A stretch of 64,000 bases of DNA from Datnioides undecimradiatus (Eukaryota > Chordata > Actinopteri > Lobotiformes > Datnioididae): contig WARS01000010.1 in assembly GCA_008933995.1 (NCBI GenBank), forward strand, positions 7,729,001 through 7,793,000, read 5' to 3'. Positions 13,301-25,300 of the stretch are shown here, piece by piece. A program made the position numbers and the translations under genes. Position 1 is the first letter of the stretch. The number at the start of each line of letters is the position of its first letter. The notes under the pieces are model-generated. The model worked only from the letters and a program-made list of their open reading frames with translations, did no database searches and had not been told where the DNA came from.

Positions 13301-16300
13301 TCTGCAGACAACCTTCCTGTCTGTGCAAAAGGGCCACAAAAACACCAGAGCACTACCTCTGCAGAATGTTACCATGTTGCTCATCCTTGGTATTTCCAGG
13401 AAAATAGTCTACAATACTCCTTTTTGATGTCTTAATCTCCAGCCACAATCAAACTAGTTTAGTTTTACTGGAGAATTATGTTCAGGCAGCGATAAAATGG
13501 CTAAAAAACTGTTCCAGAGCCTTGCCTGGGCACCTCAACAGCAACACAGAGCTGTTTTTGTGATTGGCATTGAAAGGGTGGTGTATCCCTACAGGTTAGA
13601 CTAGATAAAAGGTGACCAGGTCCAATAATATATTTGTCCATCTCTTTATTTGTATTTCTTACTTCTGCAGCCAGTTTGTTGCTGTCAGCCCTGAGCCCAT
13701 TTGTTCCTACCGTGTTTCCCCTATGTATGTAAATCTTGCTAATTTAACAGTCTGTCTCCAAAGAATGAGTGAGATTCCCACAAACAACGAGCCAAGGGGA
13801 AAACCAAACACTCTGTGTATATATTGGCAATTGCAAATTGCCTGGCAGCCAGTTGGAGCCATTAAACATACCTCTCAACCTTAGTATCTAGAATTCAGTA
13901 TCAAAATCAGCTACACAGTGGCAGAAGAAGCTGCACCAAAAGTTAGGCCACTATATTTGATAATCAAATCAGATGTTATTGTTTCTGTTGTTGCAGACTT
14001 ATGTTGCTTTGTGCATAATAAACCTCAGCTTCATCCTCTTCTAACCTCTGCTGTCTGTTTTCTGCACAGAACATTGGCGCTGGACCTCTAAAACTTGACT
14101 ACAAAACCCTGGCAGCACTGCCCACCACCAGTCTGCAGAAGGTCAACAGGGTAAGACTCTTAATGTTCTAATGTCATTGGGCAGCAGAAGAAGATATTTT
14201 ACATGTCATAAATCCTGTCACTCTTGTTTGATAGAATGCAGAGTGCAGTGCTCTTAAGTTGTATTTCTGTCTGGGCTATGTTTGAAAAGGCCTTCATGGC
14301 TCAGAATAGACCTGCTTGTGGAATGACTCGTTTTTATGTCCCGGGAAAATGAGTGACCCAGAGCCCACCAGTTGTCCCATCAGGAGCCCGAATGTTAACC
14401 TCCCTCCATGTGCAATCCCACCCCCCTAGTCAACAGTACTGATGGTGTCTCCAAGGCCAAACCCATACACAACATACCAGTGTGATGTACTTGTATCCTA
14501 CATCAATTAACAAGAGCGGATGTTGCCAACCGTTACTGAGGAAACAATATGAAGATGAACAATATGAAGTACCGATCAAGAAATTTGGGAAAAGACCAAG
14601 CTCATCCAGAGAGAAGGAGTGAACCAAGACCAGAAAATAAAGAAAACATTTTTAAAATGGATGAAAGAGGTCGTAGAAGAAAGACCACTGGAAATATCTA
14701 TTAAGTAAAGAAGGAGGAGGAATTGAAAGGAAGCATGGCCAGAGGGCGGGCACCGTCTCCGTTGATAAGAAGAGTGTGTCTGTGTGAAAGAGGTGCTGAG
14801 AAATGGGGGAAGGGGACAGCTGCTCTCTATCAAACAGTCTTTCCTCAGTGATATTTTAAACCTGCAACTGGCTCTAAGTTGGATGGAGTCTCTTGGGTGG
14901 GTGGGGTGCTAGATAGAGAGGGAGGGGGCCATCTAAGAGGCACTGACAAGTGGTTCAGTTCCCAAAGTCCTTGGAGGAGTAAGTAGAGTGGACATATAGC
15001 GCCGTCCTGTTACCATCCCACAGGTAAAAGGTCTTCTATTTTCCTGCCTTGTATTTGTCTTTACTTCTGTCTTGATTCAATCTTTCCTATTTTTTTATTT
15101 TTGTGTCTATGTTAGAAAATACTATTGATTTGACTTTGTTCAAGACATACACAGGCTCTTTAGCCTAAGTGCTGAACTTTAAGTAGGCGTCTACTGTGAC
15201 TTTGTTTTTGTGCCCTACTTGTAGATCTCTGCCCTGTTAGAGATCTGGAAAAACATAACCTACATTTGAATTGCAGCTGTTCCACTATTCGTGCTCAGTG
15301 CATTAGTGCTGGATTTGCTGCAGCAGCACACGTGGTCCTGCTCAAAATGTGTCACGATGACTATACTAACTGCCTGCAAGTTGTTACCGAAGGATTAGCT
15401 ACAAAACAGGGATGGTTCTTTAGAAATGTTAATGGAGTTTGTTTTTAGTGATTTTTAGGGTAAACATGCCAAGGTCTTACTGTGTTATTATAAGACATAA
15501 GGCGTTATGGCTGTCTTTAAGCTTTTGAACGTCACTAGAATGAGTAAGATCATGGTACAATGATGTTTGAGGGAACTCATGACTTGGTTTGTTGACACTA
15601 TTTCAATAATTTGTTCTGTCACTCACAGGAAAAGCAGAGTGCTATTTCCATCAGTGTCCCCGGTGTTTACAGTCCACCAACCTTTGGATGTTGGATGTTA
15701 GAAAGTATAATCAAATAGGGCCTGAAAAACTGGTGACTTAATCGTTAAAATACACAATTGGTACATTTTTTGGAATCAAGATCAGAGATTGAAGTCTTTC
15801 ATTTTTAATGTATTATAATCTGTTGATTAAGGAACGATTGAGGAGCGATTACTATTTAGTACTATTACTATTGTAGAAGTACAGAGTAAAACTGATTTGG
15901 TTCCTGGTTCCTTAGACCCACAACTCTTCCTGGCATGGCCAGCTCAGTGTGTCGGCATGCTGATGAACCAGCAGCCTCTCACCAAAAGCCCAGCTGTCCC
16001 TCACAGTCTGTGTTGAAGCCAAAAGGGCACATGTTCACATTCCATCCTACTGACCCTCATCACACCACCGACTCTTATAGTCAGCATGTTGAGAGCCACA
16101 TTACTGGGTCACAATGCTTGTTGTATTCTTAGTCTGGCTATTTTGATTATCGCCAGAAATGTGAAGGTCGCATCTACTAAAGGCCAAAGTTGGTCGGTTT
16201 ACCTATGATTTTAGTTTTTAGGCGGTATTTTTAGGTGTTGTGTATGTAAAAACATGACATTTCTAATGTTTCAGTATCGGGTTTCTTTACATGGGTTGGG

Positions 16301-19300
16301 CTGAACATTGCATATTTTCTCCCTTTAGCTGTCCTCTATGTTGAGTACAGTAGGAGTTTTACATGTGTGCTGGAGCCAGAATGTCTCCCTGATCTGATAA
16401 TGTAGTTATTTAAGGCAGAGGCCTGGACTGAAGTAATGTGTCTGGTAGCATACGGCAGCCGTTAATAAGTCTGAGAAACTTCAGGAAAGATTTAGTGATG
16501 CGATAACTCTTTTTAGCGGTGAGAGGCTTGTGTGTCAAGTGTCTATTTACAGAAGCACATCTACAGACACCTCATCTTTTTTCAGATTTTTCTCTCCAAG
16601 TTGCTTGTTTATAACAGAATTCTTTTGTTTTCCATTTACTTAAAGTATTCTACAAAAAGTTTTTGCCATATTTGTGTCAAGTTGATTGACAGAAGCTTGC
16701 ATTATGATGATAAAAGATCTATTTTTACTCACCATTTCCTCAATTTTTCAAGCTGCGCTTAAAGGGCATTTCTGGTTTATTACAACTGAATCTCATTGAC
16801 ATTGCTCTTACCAAATTAGCTGCTGAGGTCTATAAAAGGAGCAACATCATTACAAAGAGACCCATAAACTATGTCATAGTGTCCTCAGATCTCAACCATT
16901 TTTTGGTGAGAACTGTGTTTTCATTGCTAATTGATATAACTGCTAAAACGATAAAAATAGCATAAAAAGAAGTCCTTTAACTTCCACTTTCGATACTTTG
17001 CTTTGAGTGAGTGAGTTTAGGTTTCTGGTCTGTCCTTACTATGTTGTTTTATTTGTTTTATTTGTCCTCCCTCTTTCCTTTGCTACTGTCCAGTTCTCTA
17101 CCTCTGTAAATCTGACTACTCCCATGGAGGCCACCCTGCAGGCCCAGTATGGAGCCCCTTTAGAGCCTCTAGGCTTTGGTTTAGGACACTCTACGAAATC
17201 CCTCAGCCACATGGACCCTGAGTCCTGCCCCACTCTGCTCCAATCTGAACAAACAGATTATCTCCATGGATCCCAGTTCTCCCCTAATGGGACCTCCACT
17301 ACCGACAGTGCTGGTTCATCAACAACCATTAATTCATCAACGTTTGTGGCTGAAGAGGAGGAATGCCTGGTGGACTCTCAGCCTATCTCCTTCAGCGAGA
17401 ATCCTTTCTTGGTGGCCAATCGCAAAGGAAAGGGCCGTCCGCCCGGAGAGCAGATCCTGTCAGGACCCCCTGTGGGCTATGGGAAGCATGGCCAACTGCA
17501 GCCCTGGTTGTTCAGCAAGGCAAGACGCCTGCCTGAGTGTGGTTTGGAGGCAGCATGGTGTGTTACTGCACACAGTTTGTTGTTTGGCTCACCTGTGTCA
17601 CTTTATGTAGATCAAGGCTTTGTGGAAATTAGAACTCAACTTGAACTCTGAAGAAATTTCTATGTGTTTTGTTTGTGTGCATGGAGTAGGCTCTTTAGCA
17701 GCAAAAGAGACAGATATTACCCTCAGGAGATGGTAGAGACCAAACACAGAGCTAAAAGAAAAACGCCTAATGGACTTATATTCACTAGGTGGCCACACAC
17801 ACTGATTAATGATGTTGTTATTTAACTGTTGAATATGCAAATAAGCAAATATTTGCCAACAATCCATGGTTTCAACTAAAAATGTAATATTGCTGGTTTA
17901 AGTGACTTTGGGCTCTTTGGGATGCACACGTTTCACCATTTTTGGACATCGAGTCCCTGTACCTTAACAGGCTTACCGATATTGTGTCCTTGCAGAGGAG
18001 GAGTAATGTGGTTTTAAAAGAAATTTTCTCTCTGTGCAAAACATTTTTCGGTAAGATAGTTTGTGTCCAGGTTGTGTGTTAATCCTAGTGTAACAACCAG
18101 CTGAACTGGCTTTTGGCATGTTTTTGCTGTGAGCACAGAGCTTGTGGCTCTTCATGAGGTACCACAATCTCTACCCTGTACATAGTCAGGATTGACTGGA
18201 ATGTCTGTCCCAACAGCTGCGAGGGAGGTTATAAGTCACAAAGGACTATGACCTGCAAGCCACATAAAGGGCATGTTTACAGAGAGCTTGCTGTTAGTTT
18301 AATTTACTGAAAGATCATTGAACTAACCAGCGAATCTTGTTTAGGTCTCTATTTAATGCACTGTTTATAAGTGCAGGGAGTGAAAGTATGACCAGCTGTT
18401 AAGTGTGTTTTTGGTGTCTGATCTTTGTTTTTCCAGGCGCCTGCCTCTGATTTCACCAGGACAGACAGCCCAATCAGGGAAGCACCATACTCTCCCACAA
18501 TCCAACCGGTGAGCAGCCCCGACACCCACCAGTCATCTTCTGCTCTTCTACCATCTTTTTACTTTGTTTTCTCCTTTTCCATACATAATTCCTGCCACTA
18601 TAGAAGAGGTGTTTACAGTTTGAACCTTTTGACCTTTCCTCCCACCTGTAGACCAGTCACCACTCTTCCAACAGCTCGCCATGTGCAGGCAGGGAGACCC
18701 GCTTTGTAAGTGGGTCTTGTGGCCCTCTGCTCTGGCCTGGATTTTTTTTTTTTTTTTTTTTAGAACATGCATCGTCCGCTCTGAGCCCTATATCTGTAAA
18801 TAAAACATAACTAGTTCATCTACTACGTCTGCTGCAGTCCTACTGGTCCAAAAAGCATGTGACTGCTTCTTCATGGCCGGCTGATTACTGGTGCTTTGCC
18901 TCATGCAGACTCAGTGTGCGGCCCTTAAGCAGTTTTTTGCTCTGATTGTCCTTAATGTCTCTTCTGACTGATTGTGGCTTCATATTCTCTCACAGGACAA
19001 TAACAAAATAAAATGCTCATTTATAAGAGGGATTGAGATGTCATTTCGGCAAAATGTGACCAAAAAACCTGGTGACCAAATTGGCTCAGTGTCGACCTGG
19101 ATGGTGTTGCATTGTTTGAGTGTCTTTATTTGGCCTGGCATCCTCCTAAAAAAAGTTCGAAAAGGAAAAATCTCTGACTGTATGCACTGTTGGTTAATGG
19201 TGGTGCACATTCAAGTTTTTTTTTTCATTGTCATTGCTTCATTTTCAATTTTTATTTTTCAGGCAAACATTCATTATACCTCTACTCCCACTGCTAAGGA

Positions 19301-22300
19301 CGACACTTCATCAACAGTGAGTGTCTTTGGAGCTTGGAAAACAAACAATTCACAGAATAACATTCATAGTAGATTGGACAGATTAAACTGGTTTACAAAT
19401 ATATTAAGCCAATATACTCACCTTTGTAATACATCATTAACATCATTCTGGAATAAGTGTCTGCAGAGATATTTTGTGCTTGTAATAACTGGGTATGAAT
19501 TTTTAAAATTGTTTGTATAGTAGGTATTTGTTTTGGTGCAGACTGGTGAAATATAATCTGATATATGCTGTAATTCATATTCACCATAAGCTCCCATTCA
19601 TTTTGAGTTGTGATTCACCCTGAAGTTTGGTGTGTATGAATGAAAGTTGGTTTGAGGCTAGAATAGGAAAACTGACTTGACTGATCTGAGCTGGCCATTC
19701 TCTCTCCAGACGCGACCGGGTGCCATCCAGCCAGTTGGGCGTGTGCGGCAGAGCCCCTCCCCCGCCACTCCGGATGGCCACAGTCCCAACCCCTTCCAGC
19801 ATGGCCCCTCCCCCTTCAACTCCCAGACCTCTGTAAGACCCCTCACCACCATATAGTGTTGTTTTCTGTCCACTCTCAGCTTTGTGCCACCTGCTCTGAC
19901 TGCACAGTCTCAGAACACTCAAGTGCAGTCTCACAGCAATGCAGCAGGAGATGTAGATAAACATGGCACCTGAATGATTTTGTTTCTAAAGAGGCTTGAA
20001 CCAAAGACAGGAAGACTTGTGTTCGAACGCACAGGCTAGTTCAGTGTGTACAGGTGCTGCTGTTGGTGACTCCCCAGGCACACCTGGAGGTTAACCATGC
20101 ATGAACTACACCTGTGAGCAGAGTGTCCAGACCAACTCCAAGCTCCTGAATCAGACATAATTTCTCATAATTGCAGCTTTCTGAAATGTTCCACTTATTT
20201 CTTCCTTTGGCAAGCAACATAGCTGGATTGGTAAATAGCAAAGAAGCTCAGGTTTCATCTCCCGTCCTCCTGATTGTTTCACGAAGGAGCTCATACAGAA
20301 AGATCTGTCATGGCTTTGAACTTTCCAGGCCCTACTGTCTATCTTTCTCTGGCATACTCACCTCCTCTCTCACATGAAACCAGCCACCATGCTGTTCACC
20401 TGTTCTCCTCCACAGTCTTCAACTCTGCTGGTTTTTTTCATAGTCTACCCTCTCCTCCATCTCTCTGTCTGTCTGTCCTTTCCACCTCCTCTACTTCCCC
20501 TCGGCTCCTTTTACCATATGACCCCGCCCTCCATGACCGCCCCACCCAACCTCCTACCCCCCTGCAGCTTCGCGCCCCCTCCCCCACCTCGCCTGACGAG
20601 TTCCCAATGAATGTCAAGCAGGCATACAAGGCGTTTGCCGCCGTGCCTCGCTCACTGGCAGTGCTGGAGCCACCGCAGGTAGGCCGTGCTGCCCGGATTC
20701 CAACCGGGTCACAACGACAAAAGCATGCTGTGCTGATTGGTTGGTCTCGCCCCACCCCTCCCTGACTGGAGCAGGCTGTCGAAAAAAGGAGCCTGCACCG
20801 TGTCGGGGGGGCCTGTGACGTGCTGTGACGTGTGGAATGCGTTCATCTTTGGTTTCTGTACCCAGTGCCATCATTCGCCATACTGGTGTTGAGTTTGATC
20901 ATTCATCCATCCATGTGTGGCTCGTGTACTAATACTCAGTCCCTCCCCCTTTGTGTCACAGCTGCTAATCAGTCTGCCTGCTGTGTATCTCTGTTTTTGT
21001 TCAGCCTGAATTTACTGAATTTAACTAACTCTCTGCTCACCCTGCTTTGCCCAACAGGACCTGTATGGTGTGAGAAACAATTTCCATCCAAAGCAGCCAT
21101 CTCCAGAGGTGAGTGAACACACGGACCTAACATGGATTACTAGCACAGCTGTGTGATTTGATATTACAGCGCATTTGAAAACATTTTGGCCATGTTATTT
21201 TCAGGGCTAAGACATGAACATGTTTACAACATCAGGAGTCTTTTTTTCAAAAGCAGATGTTGGAGTAAAGTCGGGTGTCTCATAATCAGGACGATACTGT
21301 GTTCAACAAGTGAATCATAAATCTGCAGCTGCAAAATTTTTGCAGCGTGTCATGATATGTAGGAAGATGGGTTTCCCTTAGGTACGTTTAAAAAAGGCAG
21401 TGGCTCTTCGCCACCTAGTCTGACAGTGTGGTGATGACCTATGTGACCTTTTCAGCCTGAGCTGAACAACGAGGTCTTTGATGATGACATAGATGGTCAG
21501 GACAGAGCTGGTAAGGATGTGACCAGCAAGCTCTCCCCCCGTCGGGAGTATATGAACCTGGCAGCAGTGCCTCGACTCTCCAGGCTTTCAACTGAGCTGC
21601 AGGTACCCACCGCCTCTGCCACTTCTAGAGCTGCCCTGTTCTTTGTCTGGGCTGTGTCTTGCTTGGCTTGACCGGTGGTGGTGTCTCTGCTCCCAGAGAC
21701 TGGGAAACGGCCATGTTACTTTTGTCAATTGTGGAACTGCTGGTTAATTGATCTGAAATCAGCTAAATGGTGCTGGGTTCTGTTTCAGTGATTTTCTCTC
21801 TTCTTGGTCTGTCATTCCTTTCTCTTCTGCTGTCTCTTGTGATGTCCCCTGCTCTTATGGGTTCTTGGCAGCAAATATTGCCCCTTAAATAATTAAATAT
21901 TGCAGGTGCTCTGATCTTATGAAGTAGTATTTTCATAATTTTTCATTCTGTCCTTGATTCTCTTGTAACCTTTCAGAGTCCTTCTCCTGGTGGTAAGGAC
22001 AGCCCAGAGCAGCGCTCTTTCAGGGACCGACAGAAGTATTTTGAGATTGACGTGAAGCAGCAGACACCAGACAAACCCAAACCTCGAGTCTCTCTTGTTG
22101 GAGAAGATGACCTTAAGAAAATGAGGGAAGAAGAAGGTTTGTTTCCCACGTTTCTCCTTCAGCGTCCTTGGCCAATAACAAATAAAAGCGTCTGGTACTG
22201 CTAACCTGCGCTCTGTATTTACGTGTGTGTTCATCTTGCTTCAGAGAGGAAGTTTGAGCAGCGAGCACGGGAGTACCTGCTGGATGAAGATGATGAGGAC

Positions 22301-25300
22301 GAGGAGGAGGACCTGGCTAAGCAGATGGCACATATGAAGGCATCTGGCAAAGTGCTGCTGGATGGAGTGGAGTACAAGGTGGAGCCAGTATCCACTCCAT
22401 CCCAGCACTGCTCCACACCACCAAGCTACAATGTCACACCACCCAGCTACTGTGGCAGCTCAGGGTAAGATGTTGTATACTTTATTTTTTCTTATTAATG
22501 TTTAAATTGTTTTCATTCTTCAGCTGGTTTGTGTGTGTGTGTGTGTATAGGCCCTCCTCTGTTGATGGTAAGGGAGACTCTCAGAGGAATTCACTGGAGG
22601 ACAGCTTCAGGCTGGACCAGAGGCCCAACTCCATGACTGGGTAATTACATAACACACCTCACCTGCACATCGTTGTTGTCTCTTTGTCGTTGTTTTTGTC
22701 TCTGTTGTCATTTCTGCCACTCGTTTGTCTCATCAGTCTGATCCCAGTGTACCCCGGGGAGTCAGCAGCTCCCATTCGCACAGCCAAAGCAGAGCGAAGA
22801 CATCAAGAGAGACTTCGTATGCAGAGCCCTGAGCTGTCTGTAGCCCCTGACAAGGACCTGTCCCCGGCCGAGAAACGAGCTCTGGAGGCTGAGAAGAGAG
22901 CCATGTGGAGGGCAGCACGGTAAATATAACACACAACACATTCTGACGGGGAAGATAGAAATGCCAAATCATTTACACCCTCTCTTTGTATTTGTATTTC
23001 TCATATTTTTAATTTCACAGTGACCTGTCAAAGAAAAATTGCATCAGTTAACAAATCTATGTTAATTCTATCTATAATGCTAATCTGGTTAGTGCTTTAT
23101 TAGTCAATCTGATGAAGAAGAAGGATCAATAGATAAATTTTCACTTCATATTACCTTGGACAAAGCAGATGCAGGGAGGCGGGAAAGGTTTGTTTTCTCT
23201 CAGCAGCATGTGATTTAAACCTTGACCGGGCCGATGACACTAGCAAGTGGAAGCACAGGAATATAGGCTCTTCTGTTTCAGAGCTCACATAGAGGGTTGT
23301 TTTCCTTAGAAACAGTTATTATACTGAAAAGGAGTCAGATTTTTTTCCCCCAGATGTCCCTAATACAGGTTTTCAGTTTATGTGTGTGCGTGTGTTCGTC
23401 CTTGTGTGTTTGTGTCTTTTCTTATTATTCAAATGGTGTTTTACCTTCCAATCTTTGGTTTCTTCCCTTTTTCTGTCTGTATTCCTTCTTTTCTTCCTCT
23501 CCTCCTCATATTCCTCCTTCATCCTGGTGTACCTGTCGTCTGTTCCTTCCTCCTCGTCCTCCTCTCTTTCACACTTTCCCTGGCCTCTTTGTGCCCAGGC
23601 CCTATGGCCTAGAGGAGGATGTTAGGCAGTATGAGCAGGACCTGGCTAAGAGGCTCTACCAGGCCAGAGTGAGGGCATCTCAGGGCACGCCCGAGGCCCC
23701 CCAGCCCCCCACCTCCTCTACCTCCTCCTCTGCAGCCTCCCACCTCAGGTCTGCTCCTCGGCCCCAGTCACCAGGGCCAGACGCACGGCATTGTGGGGGT
23801 GTGCTGGGGTGCTTTGGCGTTGGGGTATTTTGCTAGAGGCCGAGTTCAGAAAGGTCCAAGCAAGCACTCGCAGCAACACTGTGACAGTGCTTCACCTGCC
23901 TTTCTAGTGCTGTCTTGCTTCTGCACGTCTTTGCTGTTCCTAGCTTTCTCTTTCCCCCTCTCTTTCTATTTTCCATCATGCGCCCCCTCCTCTCTGCAGC
24001 ACTCTTTTCATTTGCGCCTTGCTGTTCTCTTGGTTTTCATACCGTTATTTGTACTAACACACAGTTTGCAAGCTGTTTGTGAATTGAGGGTAAGCCTACT
24101 AGCAGTAGGTAGTCCTTTTCCTGGAATGCCTCTTACTGTGCGATGAAATGAAACCAGTTGTTTGTCACAGCAAACCAGGACAAGGAGCACCCGAAATCAG
24201 TAGTGATGGGCACTACACCCAGCTGTAGCTGTGTGTGCCTCTGCCAGTATTTGTCTCTGTATGTATGTTAGTCTCTTATTTTCCACTGTCATTCATCTGA
24301 TGGTGGTTGCTCCTCTTGTAGAATGAAGTCTCTGGAGCAGGATGCACTAAAAGCTCAGATGGTCATCGCCAAGTCTCGGGACGGGAAGAAACGTGGCACA
24401 CTAGACCAGCTGACAGAGTCGCCCTCACCCGCCCCCACGCCGTCTCCAACACCTATGGAAGGTAGGAAGCTGCTGTTGTTACGCCACATTTGTGCACGCT
24501 GAACTTCTTTTAAGTCATTACTTTGTCTCAAGTGTCACACTTACACGTGTTACAACCATCAACCAATGGAATTTTTTAAGAAACAAAGGCAAATTCAGTC
24601 TAAATTAAATCGGTTTTACCTTCACTCTTTCCCCTTTTCTCTGACAGAGCTCAGTCCTCGAGGACTAACCTCACCAGGCAGACTGGTAAGCACCAAACCA
24701 TTTCCCATTTACTTTATTAAACAACTGACTTTCCATTGTTTTTGTTTACTGTGTTTTTTACCGTGTCCTTTGTACGGACTTGGACAACAATTTGAACAAT
24801 GCTGCTGCACTGATGCTGCAGTATTACTTTAAGGAGCTTTGTTTGAGAAAGGCAGCAAATAAGAAGGCAGGTGAACAAGCTGGAAAAGGGGCAAAAAAGT
24901 AGATTTGCTTCAAAACACATTTGCATTAATCCACCATCGTGCTCATTGTCATTCTAGCCAATCAGCCTCAGCTGGCTGTTTGAATCACCCATTAGCCTCT
25001 CTGCCTCCCACCCCCACTCTTTCTATTATCTCATCCTTTTCTCTCATTCCTTTTCCTTTTATATGACATTTGCCTTCTCCACCCTCCTCTCCTCCTTTCT
25101 ACACTTTGCCACCTTCCTCCTCCTTTTTCTTTCTGTCCTTATTTTCCTCTTTTCCCCCCGTCCTTGACCTTCGCTCATCCCTGTTTGCTATCCTTCTAGT
25201 CCCTGTCGTCAAAGAAGTTTGACTACCGACAGTTTGCCGCCATTCCTTCTTCCAAACCCGTATACGACATTCAGGTATTGGCTGCATGCTGAGCTCCCGG

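Noticed and set aside
14830-15022. Alternative first exon of scrib ending CCACAG|GTAAAA
   Set aside because: No promoter element or open frame backs it; the donor alone is too little.
18972-19520. 182-codon plus-strand frame
   Set aside because: Mostly intron; only 19263-19316 is supported as a scrib exon, and the rest has no splice or homology support.
20015-20040. tRNA-like B box (GTGTTCGAACGCAC)
   Set aside because: No matching A box or cloverleaf could be drawn around it; at most a decayed SINE trace.
20416-20567. 5' extension of scrib exon 20568
   Set aside because: The frame stays open upstream, but the only CAG there starts in the wrong phase and the text reads as a pyrimidine tract.
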